DNA of 64,000 nucleotides from Halarchaeum rubridurum (lineage in GTDB: Archaea; Halobacteriota; Halobacteria; Halobacteriales; Halobacteriaceae). The stretch is from positions 248,001 through 312,000 of the forward strand of contig NZ_BMOO01000002.1 in NCBI RefSeq assembly GCF_014647115.1, given 5' to 3'. The notes under the pieces are model-generated. The model had not been told where the DNA came from. It saw nothing but the letters and a program-made list of their open reading frames with translations, and searched no databases. A program made the translations under genes and the position numbers. Positions 24,761 to 33,288 of the stretch are shown piece after piece; position 1 is the stretch's first letter; every line of letters starts with the position of its first letter.

Positions 24761-27208
24761 TCAGTCGTCGGCGTCGGACGCGACGCCGGAGAGTCGCATG
24801 GCGTTCGCCGTGACGCCGACGGTCATGCCCGCGTCGCCGGCGAGGACGGCCAGCCAAATCGGGACGAGCCCGAACGGGACGGCGAGCGCGAGCGCGGCCT
24901 TCACGAGGAGGCTCACGCCGATGTTCTGCCGGATGACGCCGTTGGTCTCCCCCGCGAGCTCGTAGAGGTAGGGGAGCTTCGAGAGGTCGTCGCCCATCAG
25001 CGCGACGTCGGCGGTTTCGAGCGCCGTGTCCGTACCCGCCGCGCCCATGGCGACGCCGACGGTCGCGCTCGCCATCGCGGGCGCGTCGTTGATGCCGTCG
25101 CCGACCATCGCCGCGCCGCCCTCGGAGGACTCGACGAGGTCCGCGACGGCCGCGACCTTCTCGTCGGGGAGGAGTCCGGCGCGGTAGTCGTCGAGGCCGA
25201 CCTGCTCGGCGATGGCGCGCGCGGTGCGCTCGTTGTCGCCCGTGAGCATCACGGTGTGTTCGACGCCGAGCGCGCGCAGGCGTTCGATGGCCCGCGACGC
25301 CTCGGGGCGCACCTCGTCGGCGACCGCGACGACGCCTTCGAGTTCGTCCTCGGTGCCGACGAGGACGACGGTTTTCCCCTCGGATTGGAGCGCCGGGACG
25401 GTCTCGGAGAGCAGGTCGAGGCAGTCGTTTCGCTCGCAGAGGTCGCGGCTCGTCCGCGTCACGACCCCGCCGTCGGTCGTCGCGTGGACGTGCGAGAGGT
25501 CGAAACCGAGGTCGGAGAAGAGGCCGGGCTTGCCCGCGTAGTGCGTCGTCCCGTCGAGGTCCGCGCGGACGCCCTTGCCCGTGAGGCTCTCGAAGTCGTC
25601 GACCTCGCGCTCGGGGAGGTCGGCGGTCTCGGCCGCGGCCCGCTCGACGATGGCGTCGCCGATGGGGTGTTCGCTGCGCGCCTCCAAACCGCGCGCGCAG
25701 CGGAGGACGTCCGCCTCCGTGTTACCGTTGAGCGGGACGACGTCGGTGACGGAGAGTTCGCCCTTCGTGAGCGTCCCCGTCTTGTCGAAGGCGACGGCCT
25801 CGACATCGCCGACGGCTTCTAGGTGGGTGCCGCCCTTGACGAGCACGCCGTTCTTCGCGGCGCTCGTCAACCCGGAGACGACGGAGACGGGCGTCGAGAT
25901 GACGAACGCACAGGGGCAGGCGAGCACGAGGAGCGTGAGGCCGTGGAGCACCGCCGTCGACCACGTCGCGCCGAGGACGAACGGGCTGCCGACGACGACG
26001 AGGGCGGCGAAGGCGACGACCGCGGGCGTGTAGTACGCGGCGAAGCGCTCGACGAACTGCTCGCGCTCCGTCCGCTTCGACTGGGCGTCCTCGATCATGG
26101 TGACGACGCGCGAGAGCGTGTCCTCGCCCGCGGCGGACGTCACCGAGATTTCGAGGTAGCCCTCCTCGTTGATGGTGCCCGCGTACACCTCGTCGTCCAC
26201 GGTCTTGTCGACGGGGACGCTCTCGCCCGTTATCGGGGCCTGATTGACCGCGCTCGCGCCGTCGACGACGCGGCCGTCGCGGGGTATCTTCTCGCCCGGC
26301 CGGACGACGACGACGTCGCCCACGGCCACGTCCTCGACGGGGACCGTCTCCGTCCCGCCGTCGCGCTTCACCGTCGCCTCGTCCGGCGAGAGGTCCATCA
26401 GTTCGCGCAGCGAGTTCCGCGCGCGGTCCATCGACGCCCGCTCTAAGAGTTCGGCGACGCTGAACAGCACGGCGAGGGTCGCGGCCTCGAAGTAGAGCGA
26501 GCGGCCGAACGCGACGCTCGCGGCTATCGCGCCGAAGATGGCGACGGTCATCAGGAAGTCGATGTCGAGCGAGCGGTTCGTCGCGGAGTAGTAGCCGTTG
26601 CGGACGATTGCCTGCCCGCCGACCGCGACGGCGAGGAGGAAGAGGCCGTCCGCGACGTGGAGCGGTTCGCCGAGGACCGCGGCGACCGGCGCGTTCAGGC
26701 CGACGAGGAGGTGCTCGACGAGGAGGCCGGCCGCGAGGAAGAGGGCGCTGACGCCGGTCTTCTTCGCGCGCGTGCTCGTCCAGACGTCGCCGCCATCGCC
26801 GTGCGAGTGACCGTGGCCGTCGCCCTCCCCGTTGTCGTCGCTCTCCGCGTGTCCGTCACTTCCGGCGTAGTCGTCACCGGTCTCGCCGTCGCGTTCGACC
26901 CGCTCGACGGCGTAGCCCGCGCCCTCGATGGCGGAGACGACCGCGGACTCGTCGCTCGCGTCGGCGTCGTAGGTGACCGTGACGCGGCCGGTCGTCGGGT
27001 GCGTCTCGTAGTCGAGTACGCCGGGGACGCGCTCGATGCCGTTCTCGACCTTCCCCGCGCACGACGCGCAGTCCATGTCGGGGACGGCGAGCCGGAGCGT
27101 CACCGTCTCACCCCCGGAGTCGGCGGCGGACCCGTCGTCCCCCGCGGTGTCGGCGTCGCGGCCTTCGGGGTCGCCCTCGGGCCCGTCGTCGGTGTCGGCG
27201 GCGTTCAT
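24761..27208 (-). CDS. Zn/Cd/Pb-type P1B ATPase
   Basis: 815 aa metal exporter. One N-terminal heavy-metal domain has PDMDCASCAGK (Cys47, Cys50), followed by a His-rich linker (GHGHSHGDGG). Then come eight membrane helices with CPC near 430, the phosphorylation site DKTGTLTKG (Asp near 472), the HP motif SEHPIG, and TGDNERTA and GDGINDAPA in the ATP domain. The last helices read PIWLAVLAGDAGMTVGVTANA, with the aspartate typical of the ZntA/CadA (P1B-2) group, not the CopA group. It therefore probably exports zinc, cadmium or lead. A TATA box and a metal-box-like dyad lie upstream (27269-27295). Confidence 0.88.
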   Translation of the reverse strand: MNAADTDDGPEGDPEGRDADTAGDDGSAADSGGETVTLRLAVPDMDCASCAGKVENGIERVPGVLDYETHPTTGRVTVTYDADASDESAVVSAIEGAGYAVERVERDGETGDDYAGSDGHAESDDNGEGDGHGHSHGDGGDVWTSTRAKKTGVSALFLAAGLLVEHLLVGLNAPVAAVLGEPLHVADGLFLLAVAVGGQAIVRNGYYSATNRSLDIDFLMTVAIFGAIAASVAFGRSLYFEAATLAVLFSVAELLERASMDRARNSLRELMDLSPDEATVKRDGGTETVPVEDVAVGDVVVVRPGEKIPRDGRVVDGASAVNQAPITGESVPVDKTVDDEVYAGTINEEGYLEISVTSAAGEDTLSRVVTMIEDAQSKRTEREQFVERFAAYYTPAVVAFAALVVVGSPFVLGATWSTAVLHGLTLLVLACPCAFVISTPVSVVSGLTSAAKNGVLVKGGTHLEAVGDVEAVAFDKTGTLTKGELSVTDVVPLNGNTEADVLRCARGLEARSEHPIGDAIVERAAAETADLPEREVDDFESLTGKGVRADLDGTTHYAGKPGLFSDLGFDLSHVHATTDGGVVTRTSRDLCERNDCLDLLSETVPALQSEGKTVVLVGTEDELEGVVAVADEVRPEASRAIERLRALGVEHTVMLTGDNERTARAIAEQVGLDDYRAGLLPDEKVAAVADLVESSEGGAAMVGDGINDAPAMASATVGVAMGAAGTDTALETADVALMGDDLSKLPYLYELAGETNGVIRQNIGVSLLVKAALALAVPFGLVPIWLAVLAGDAGMTVGVTANAMRLSGVASDADD

Positions 27209-27268
27209 ACGCGGCGCTAGGGGGAGCGCACTTGTTAATGTAGCTGCTACGATTCGGGGTCCGAGTGG

Positions 27269-27295
27269 TATATATTGTTATCGAGATAGCTCTAA
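27269..27295 (-). promoter_or_regulatory. Promoter and candidate metal box of the P1B ATPase gene
   Basis: TATATATTG (27269-27277, TATA on the minus strand) adjoins CGAGATAGCTCTAA (27282-27295), which matches the box at 24697 in 11 of 14 positions. The box lies just upstream of the TATA, where a DtxR-family regulator could block or assist initiation. The ATG is about 60 nt downstream. Confidence 0.45.
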
Positions 27296-27432
27296 GTTGT
27301 TAAATCGGTGTGCGGTCGCGGGTCAGCGTGGGGCGACAGGGCCGGCGCGGGGTCGGGGTGCGACGACAGGAGCCGGGATGTGACGGCAGGAGTCGTGGGG
27401 GCCACACCTCGATGGCGCGGCGGCCGACGTCG

Positions 27433-28587
27433 TCAGATGGCCCCCATGTCCCGTTGCTTGCGCATGAGGTAGAGAAAGTAGGGGCCGCCGACGATACCGG
27501 TGACGATGCCGACGGGAATCTGCGTCGGGCTGAGCGCGAGGCGCGCGCCGACGTCGGCGACGACCATCAGCGCGGGGCCGGCGAACAGACAGCCGACGAC
27601 GAGCTTCCGGTAGTCGCTACCGACGATGTTGCGCACCATGTGTGGGACGATGAGGCCGACGAAGCCGACGATGCCGGCGGCGGCGATGCTCGCGGCCGCG
27701 GCCAGCACCGCGACGCCGGAGAGCGCGAAGCGGATTTTCTCGACGTCCATCCCGAGCGAGCGCGCCGTCTCCTCGCCGAGCAGGAGGACGTTGAGCTGGC
27801 GGGCGCTGAGCAGCGCGAGCGCCATCGAGAGTATCGTCCACGGGAGGACCATGCGCACCTGCGCCCAGTCCGTCCCGGTGAGCGACCCGGTCGTCCACGA
27901 GATCGCGGACTGGACGACGCCGAGGTCGTCCGCGAAGAAGAAGACGCCGGTCTGGAGGGAGCCGAAGACGGTGCCGACGATGACGCCGGCGAGGACGAGC
28001 CTGACGGGGCTCGTGCCGTTCTTCCACGCGATGGCGTAGACGATGAGGAAGGCGACGATGCCCCCGAGCGCGGCGATGACCGGGAGGAGCGAGGAGATAC
28101 CGAGCACGAGCGTCCCGAAGACGTACGGGACCGCAATCGTGACGCCGGAGAAGGCCACGAGGACGAGCAGAATCGTCAGCCCCGCGCCCGACGAGACGCC
28201 GAGGATGTACGGGCTGGCGAGCTCGTTGCGCGTGACGGCCTGGAAGATCGCCCCGGAGACCGCGAGGTTCATCCCGACGAGCGCCGCGACGAACACCCGC
28301 GGGAGGCGGATGTTCCAGACGATGAGGCTCTCGCGAGTCATCTCGGGGACCGACGAGCCGAAGACGAACGCCGACCACGCGTCGAGGCTGAAGAGCACGT
28401 GCGGGTTGAACACGGCCTGCCACGCCTGCACGAGCGTCATCGTGTACGACCCGAAGCTCACCTGCACGAGACCACCGACGACGACGGCGAGCGTGCTGGC
28501 GAGACAGAGCGTGGCCAGCGCGCTGTAGTCGGCGGCGACGCGCCGGAGGAGCCCGATTCGCTCGCCGTCGTGCGACGCCCCCGCCAC
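27433..28587 (-). CDS. FecCD-family ABC transporter permease
   Basis: 384 aa, GTG start 2 nt after the stop of the oxidoreductase gene. It has about ten membrane helices. Hallmarks are NIRLPRVFVAALVG, LAVSGAIFQAVTRNELASPYILGVSSGAGL (split here by position), RSLGMDVEKIRF (the coupling helix facing the ATPase) and GFVGLIVPHMVRNIVGSDYR near the end. The family imports iron-siderophores, haem or cobalamin. It is last in an operon with three binding proteins under an iron-type box, but no ATP-binding subunit is encoded here, so the ATPase must come from elsewhere. Confidence 0.9.
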   Translation of the reverse strand: MAGASHDGERIGLLRRVAADYSALATLCLASTLAVVVGGLVQVSFGSYTMTLVQAWQAVFNPHVLFSLDAWSAFVFGSSVPEMTRESLIVWNIRLPRVFVAALVGMNLAVSGAIFQAVTRNELASPYILGVSSGAGLTILLVLVAFSGVTIAVPYVFGTLVLGISSLLPVIAALGGIVAFLIVYAIAWKNGTSPVRLVLAGVIVGTVFGSLQTGVFFFADDLGVVQSAISWTTGSLTGTDWAQVRMVLPWTILSMALALLSARQLNVLLLGEETARSLGMDVEKIRFALSGVAVLAAAASIAAAGIVGFVGLIVPHMVRNIVGSDYRKLVVGCLFAGPALMVVADVGARLALSPTQIPVGIVTGIVGGPYFLYLMRKQRDMGAI

Positions 28588-28589
28588 GG

Positions 28590-29528
28590 TCAGTCACCCC
28601 CGTCGTCGCGCGCCGCCTCGATCTCCCGGGCGGCCTCGAGGACGTACTCGTCGTCGACGTGTTCGAGGAGTCGTTTCTGCCCGCGTTCCGCCGCTGCCTC
28701 GATTTCGCCCGCCTCACGGTAGGCGTCGAGGCGACGGTCGATCTCGCGTTCGCGGAGCTCGACGACGCGTTCGTCGTCGAAGTCGAGGTCGTCGGGGGCG
28801 CGCTCGGCGAACCACTCGCGCCAGCGTTCGCGGGTCGCCCACTCCTCGCTGCGCGAGGCCGCGCGACGCACCCAGTCGTAGTGGTCGGCGACGGCGTCCG
28901 GGAGACCGCGCTCGCGCCGGACGTCCGCGAGGAGCGCACGGGCGGTGCGCGCGCCCTGTCCGGCGGCCATGATGGCCTGCGCGTCGGCCGTGCTCGTCGG
29001 CGAGGCGACGTAGACGCCGTCGACCGGCGTGCGGCCGTCCTCGTCGGGGTAGTCCCGGTCGAAGTACTGGTGCGTCTCCCCGTCGTGTTCGTGAGTCTCG
29101 AAGAGCGCGTCCTCGTCGTCGAGGCCGCGGAGGTAGTCGGCGTCGTAGCGCGTCGCCGCGACGACGCGCCGCGCCGTGACGGTCGTCCCGTCGGCGGTCT
29201 CGACGGCGAGGCCCGCGTCGCGGCGCTCGACGGACTCGACGAGTTCGTCGCGGCGCTCGGCCCCCGCGACGGCGAGGTGGTCGTGCATCAACTCGTAGAA
29301 GGTTTCTACGTCGATGCCGGCGGGGAAGCCGAGGTAGTTTTCGAGGTACGCACAGCGGGCGAGCGAGGCGTTCCCGCGGTCGAAGACGAGCGTGTCGAGG
29401 CCGTAGCGCGCGGTGAAGACGGCGGCGGCACAGCCGGCGGGGCCGCCGCCGACGACGGCGACGTCGTAGTCGGGTACGGCGTCGGTATCGGCCGACGCCG
29501 CGGCGTCACGCTCTAGGTCGGTCGCCAC
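28590..29528 (-). CDS. Thioredoxin-reductase-like FAD oxidoreductase
   Basis: 312 aa. VAVVGGGPAGCAAAVFTARYG (about 24-44) is the FAD-binding Rossmann motif, followed by LARCAYLENYLGFP. It lacks the CxxC redox pair of thioredoxin reductase and a clear second nucleotide motif. A segment VDGVYVASPTSTADAQAIMAAGQGA matches the C-terminal FAD contact. The last 120 residues are charged and helical (EIDRRLDAYREAGEIEAAAERG), unlike thioredoxin reductase. Its place between binding proteins and permease suggests reductive release of the imported metal complex in the cytoplasm. That role is inferred. Confidence 0.75.
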   Translation of the reverse strand: MATDLERDAAASADTDAVPDYDVAVVGGGPAGCAAAVFTARYGLDTLVFDRGNASLARCAYLENYLGFPAGIDVETFYELMHDHLAVAGAERRDELVESVERRDAGLAVETADGTTVTARRVVAATRYDADYLRGLDDEDALFETHEHDGETHQYFDRDYPDEDGRTPVDGVYVASPTSTADAQAIMAAGQGARTARALLADVRRERGLPDAVADHYDWVRRAASRSEEWATRERWREWFAERAPDDLDFDDERVVELREREIDRRLDAYREAGEIEAAAERGQKRLLEHVDDEYVLEAAREIEAARDDGGD

Positions 29529-29531
29529 GGC

Positions 29532-30803
29532 TCAGACACCCCCGTCGCCGGTGACGATAGCGGCGACGCGCTCGCGGTCGAAGAGCCGTTCGCTCTCGGG
29601 AATCTCGGGGTACGGGCCGCCGTCGTAGCCCGGCCACGCGCCGAAGGTGTCGGGGTAGAGCTGTTTCGCCGTCATCTCCACCTGGAAGAGGTTCATCAGC
29701 GGCCCCTGGAGGGGGTTGCCGCCCGCGTAGAACCGGTCGTTCCGAATCGCGGAGAGCTGACCGCCGACGGGGTGGTCCGCGATCTCCTCGCGGATCGCGG
29801 CGACGTCGTAGTAGGAGTAGCCGTAGCGGTGCAGGACGACGTCGGGGTCGATTTCGAGCATCGTCTCGAAGTCGTAGGCGGAGTCGTACGAGACGTCGCC
29901 CCCCGCGAAGGCGTCGGGGGCCGCCATCGGGCGCGTGTGGGCGTTCGCGAAGCCGGCGGTGTTGATCGTCGCGGGGTAGAACGTCTCGCCCATGTAGAGG
30001 ACGGAGCCGACCGTCGGGCGTTCGTCCTCGGGCGGGAGGTTCGCCTCGATGCGCGTGAGGAGGTCGTCGCGGACAGATTCGAGCGCTACGTAGCGGTCGT
30101 CCGCCCGGAAGACGGTCCCGACTCGCTCCGCGATTTCCCAGAGCGTGTAGTACTCGTAGGCGTCGCGGTAGGGTTCGGGCGGTTGGGTGTTGTTGCGGCT
30201 GTAGTTGTTCCCGAAGAAGGGCGCGACATCGTCGCGGATGTCCTCGACGTCGGCGACGCTCCAGCCGTCGAAGGAGACGACGAGCGCCGGGTCGACGAGG
30301 TGGAGGTCGCTGTCGAGTTCGTAGAACAACTCCTCGTCGACGGTGAGCCCCCCGCCGCCGGCGTTGAGCTGGACGAGGTCGCTCGCGTCGAAGGAGACGC
30401 CGTCGAGCCGGGCGTAGAAGGCGTCGAGCGCGCCCGCGACCTCCGTGCTGAAGCCGAGGGAGTTCACGGCGTCGCCGTAGCCGTACGCGACCGCCATGTC
30501 CGCGTAGAGGAGGTTGTACACCATCACGCGCTCCGGCGGCGCGTCGAACTCCAGAGTGCCGGCGGGCGCGAGCGTCGCCTCGTACGTCGAGGAGGACGTC
30601 GGCTCCGATTCGTCCGTGCTCGTCGCGCTCGTGGTCGTCTCCGCCGTCCCGTCGCTCGCGCTCGAACAGCCGGCGAGGAGACCGGCGGCGAGAGTCGCCC
30701 CGCCGTAGGCTAGGTAGTCGCGCCGCGTCGTGTCGCCCCGCGCCGCGTCGCGTGGCGTCGCGTCGTGTCGCGGCGTGCCGTGTCGAGTCTCGTCGTCCCC
30801 CAT
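29532..30803 (-). CDS. Iron/corrinoid-type ABC binding lipoprotein 3
   Basis: 423 aa from the ATG at 30803, placed one base after the TGA of the previous gene. The N-terminus is a repetitive R/H/D/T stretch (residues 1-28), then the Tat lipobox signal RRDYLAYGGATLAAGLLAGC. A Ser/Thr linker precedes a FepB/BtuF-like fold with LEFDAPPERVMVYN, SDLHLVDPALVV, FFGNNYSRNN and the C-terminal block FQVEMTAKQLYPDTFGAWPGY shared by all three paralogues. It is the most divergent of the three. The repetitive N-terminus reflects a local GTGTCGC-like DNA repeat. Confidence 0.85.
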   Translation of the reverse strand: MGDDETRHGTPRHDATPRDAARGDTTRRDYLAYGGATLAAGLLAGCSSASDGTAETTTSATSTDESEPTSSSTYEATLAPAGTLEFDAPPERVMVYNLLYADMAVAYGYGDAVNSLGFSTEVAGALDAFYARLDGVSFDASDLVQLNAGGGGLTVDEELFYELDSDLHLVDPALVVSFDGWSVADVEDIRDDVAPFFGNNYSRNNTQPPEPYRDAYEYYTLWEIAERVGTVFRADDRYVALESVRDDLLTRIEANLPPEDERPTVGSVLYMGETFYPATINTAGFANAHTRPMAAPDAFAGGDVSYDSAYDFETMLEIDPDVVLHRYGYSYYDVAAIREEIADHPVGGQLSAIRNDRFYAGGNPLQGPLMNLFQVEMTAKQLYPDTFGAWPGYDGGPYPEIPESERLFDRERVAAIVTGDGGV

Positions 30804-30804
30804 C

Positions 30805-32010
30805 TCAGAACTCCCCACGGATGACGTCCGCGACGCGCTGGCGGTCGAAGAACTGCTCGTCCGCGGGGAGCTCGGGATACGGGCCCTCGACGTAGTCGGG
30901 CCACGTCCCGAAGGCGTCGGGGTAGAGCTGTTTCGCCGTCATCTCCAACTGGAAGAGGTTGAGGATGGGCCCCTGGTAGCGCGCGCCCTGCGCGTAGATG
31001 CGGCCGTTCTGCACGGCGCTCACCTCGCTTGCGACCGGGTCGTCTTCGAGCGCCGCGCGGATGTCCGCCATGTCGTAGGTGGGGTGGAGTCCCCCGAAGA
31101 CGAGGATGACGTCCGGGTCGGCCTCGAGGAGGGTCTCCGTGTCGATCCGCGACGCCGAGGTGACGCCGTCGTCGAAGGCGTCGCGGGGCTCGAAGGGCCG
31201 GACGTGCGCGGTGAGGAACCCCGGCGTGTCGACGTTGTAGACGTACGGGGCCGAGGGGTCGCTGAAGCCGCCCATGGCGACGGTCGGCCGGTCGGCCTCG
31301 GCGGGAAGGTCCGCCTCGATACGGGCGAGCACGTCGTCGTGAATCGCGGCGAGCGCCTCGTAGCGCTCGTGGTCCCGGAAGACCCGCGCGACCTTCTCGA
31401 ACTGCTCCCAGAGCGTGTAGTACTCGTAGTCGCCCGGCCACTCGCTCGGCGGTCGTTTGTGCGCGCTGCTGAACGTGTTCCCGAACCACGGCCCGAGGTT
31501 CTGTGCGATCTCGTCGAGGTCGGCCGTGCTCCAGTCGTCGAGCGCGAACACGCTCGCCGGGTCGGCGAGGTGGACGTCGCTGTCGAGTGCGTAGAGCTTC
31601 TCCTTCGAGGGCTCCCACGAGGAGTAGCGCCCCGACCAGTCGAGGTCGACGCCGGGGAGGCGCGGCGTGAACTGGTTCCAGAGCGCGTCGTAGTAGTCGG
31701 GCGCGTGCAGCGCGTTCACGTCGTCGCCGCGTCCGAGCGCGAACGCCATCCCCGCGAGGTGCGTCAGTCGCGTGAAAATCGTCTCGGGGACGGCGTCGAA
31801 CTCGACCTCGCCCATCGGCGACATCGTCACGGTGTACGACTCGTCCTCGGTCGTGGTCGTCGATGTCGACGTCGTCTCCGTCGAGGACGTGGTCGTCTCG
31901 CCGATATCGCCGCTGGTACAGCCGGCGAGGAGGCCGCCGCCGACGAGCGCGCCGCCGTAGGTCAGGTAGTCGCGCCGCGTCGGCTCGGCGAGAGGCGTGT
32001 CGTCGCGCAT
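30805..32010 (-). CDS. Iron/corrinoid-type ABC binding lipoprotein 2
   Basis: 401 aa. Tat signal TRRDYLTYGGALVGGGLLAGC (Cys near 31), then a Thr/Ser/Glu linker. The binding domain begins MSPMGEVEFDAVPETIF and contains DSDVHLADPASVF, PWFGNTFSSAHKRPP, YEYYTLWEQFEKVARVF and LFQLEMTAKQLYPDAFGTWP. It is closely related to binding protein 1 (same linker and MSPMGEVEFDAVP), indicating tandem duplication. The central loops differ, which may mean different ligands. It is the middle gene of three. Confidence 0.87.
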   Translation of the reverse strand: MRDDTPLAEPTRRDYLTYGGALVGGGLLAGCTSGDIGETTTSSTETTSTSTTTTEDESYTVTMSPMGEVEFDAVPETIFTRLTHLAGMAFALGRGDDVNALHAPDYYDALWNQFTPRLPGVDLDWSGRYSSWEPSKEKLYALDSDVHLADPASVFALDDWSTADLDEIAQNLGPWFGNTFSSAHKRPPSEWPGDYEYYTLWEQFEKVARVFRDHERYEALAAIHDDVLARIEADLPAEADRPTVAMGGFSDPSAPYVYNVDTPGFLTAHVRPFEPRDAFDDGVTSASRIDTETLLEADPDVILVFGGLHPTYDMADIRAALEDDPVASEVSAVQNGRIYAQGARYQGPILNLFQLEMTAKQLYPDAFGTWPDYVEGPYPELPADEQFFDRQRVADVIRGEF

Positions 32011-32011
32011 A

Positions 32012-33214
32012 TCAGTTCCCCCCCGCGATGGCGTCGGCGACGGCGCCGCGGTCGAAGAGACGCTCGTCCTCGGGTATCTCGGGGTAGTCCGCTCCGTCCG
32101 TGTACCCGGGCCACGCGCCGAAGGCGTCGGGGTAGAGCTGTTTCGCCGTCATCTCCAACTGGAAGAGGTTCGCGATGGGGCCCTGGTAGCGGACGCCCTG
32201 TGCGTAGACGCGGTCGTTTCGCACGGCGGCGATCTCGCTCGCGACGGGGTCGTCTTCGAGGGCGCTGCGAACGTCGGCGATGCTGTAACTCGACGCCATC
32301 GTGAAGAGGACGAGGAGGACGTCGGGGTCGCGGTCGAGCATCGCTTCGTAGTCGACCTGCGTCGTCGACCCGGCCCAGTCGGCGTCGCCGAACGCGTCGT
32401 CGGCGGCGAGCGGGCGCGTGTGCGCGCAGAGGAACCCGGGGGCGTTGAGGTGGTAGACCCAGAGCGTCCCGTCCTGCCCGGGGAAGACGAGCGACACCGT
32501 GGGCCGCTCGTCCTCGGACGGGAGGTCCGCCTCGATGGTCTCGCGGATCGCGTCGTGCTCGGCCTTCAGCGCTCGGTAGTTCTCCCTGGCGTCGAAGACT
32601 CGTGCGACCCGCTCGAAGACCTGCCAGAGCGTGTAGTACTCGTAGCCGTCCGCCCACTGCTCGGGCGGCTCGGAGTGCGAGCCGCTGTAGTAGTTGCCGA
32701 ACCACGGGCCGATGTCCGTGCGGACGTCCGCCACGTCGTTCGCGTCGAGGTGCTGGAGCGTCGAGGCGTAGGCGGGGTCGACGAGGTGGACGTCGCTGTC
32801 GAGCTCGTAGTACCCTTCCAGACCCATGTTCCAGGAGTCGGTGAGCGAGTCGGCGTCGAGGGAGACGCCGTCGAGGTGGGCGTAGAAGTGGTCGAGCACC
32901 GTGCCGTTGTACTGCGGGTAGAACGCGGCGTCGAGCGCGTCGGCCTTCCCCGCGGCGACGGCCATGTCGACCGTGTTCGGCTGCCCGGCGAGGACGCGTG
33001 TCGGGACGGCGTCGAACTCGACCTCGCCCATCGGCGACATCGTCACGGTGTACGACGTGTCCTCACTCGTGGTCGTGGACGTCGACGTCGTCTCCGTCGA
33101 GGACGTGGTCGTCTCCTCTCCCCCCGTTCCCGCACAGCCGGCGAGCAGGCCGCTACCGAGCGCCAGCCCGCCGTACGTCAGGTAGTCGCGCCGCGTCGGT
33201 TCGTCACTCGGCAT
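32012..33214 (-). CDS. Iron/corrinoid-type ABC binding lipoprotein 1
   Basis: 400 aa. Tat lipobox signal TRRDYLTYGGLALGSGLLAGC, Thr/Ser linker, then MSPMGEVEFDAVPTRVLAG, DSDVHLVDPAY, PWFGNYYSGSHSEPP and the shared LFQLEMTAKQLYPDAFGAWP. It is the first gene of the operon. A perfect 14-bp DtxR-type palindrome lies 5 bp before the ATG and a TATA box just beyond, so transcription is probably leaderless and iron-repressed. The ligand could be a siderophore, haem or corrinoid; the box argues for iron. Confidence 0.87.
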   Translation of the reverse strand: MPSDEPTRRDYLTYGGLALGSGLLAGCAGTGGEETTTSSTETTSTSTTTSEDTSYTVTMSPMGEVEFDAVPTRVLAGQPNTVDMAVAAGKADALDAAFYPQYNGTVLDHFYAHLDGVSLDADSLTDSWNMGLEGYYELDSDVHLVDPAYASTLQHLDANDVADVRTDIGPWFGNYYSGSHSEPPEQWADGYEYYTLWQVFERVARVFDARENYRALKAEHDAIRETIEADLPSEDERPTVSLVFPGQDGTLWVYHLNAPGFLCAHTRPLAADDAFGDADWAGSTTQVDYEAMLDRDPDVLLVLFTMASSYSIADVRSALEDDPVASEIAAVRNDRVYAQGVRYQGPIANLFQLEMTAKQLYPDAFGAWPGYTDGADYPEIPEDERLFDRGAVADAIAGGN

Positions 33215-33218
33215 GGTT

Positions 33219-33242
33219 TTAGGCTAGCCTAATCCTGTATAA
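33219..33242 (-). promoter_or_regulatory. Iron-type operator and TATA box of the uptake operon
   Basis: TTAGGCTAGCCTAA (33219-33232) is a perfect palindrome like the DtxR/IdeR/SirR box. TTATACAG on the minus strand (33235-33242) is the TATA box, 21-28 nt from the ATG, so a bound repressor would cover the start site of a leaderless transcript. Confidence 0.78.
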
Positions 33243-33288
33243 CCGCTTCGGTATCGGCGGCCGGGACGCCGGTCAGTCGCCGACCCGC

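Noticed and set aside
24761-27208. Copper-exporting CopA assignment for the P-type ATPase
   Set aside because: The last membrane helices carry the GDAGMT-type aspartate of Zn/Cd/Pb ATPases and lack the MSxS methionine/serine pattern of CopA.
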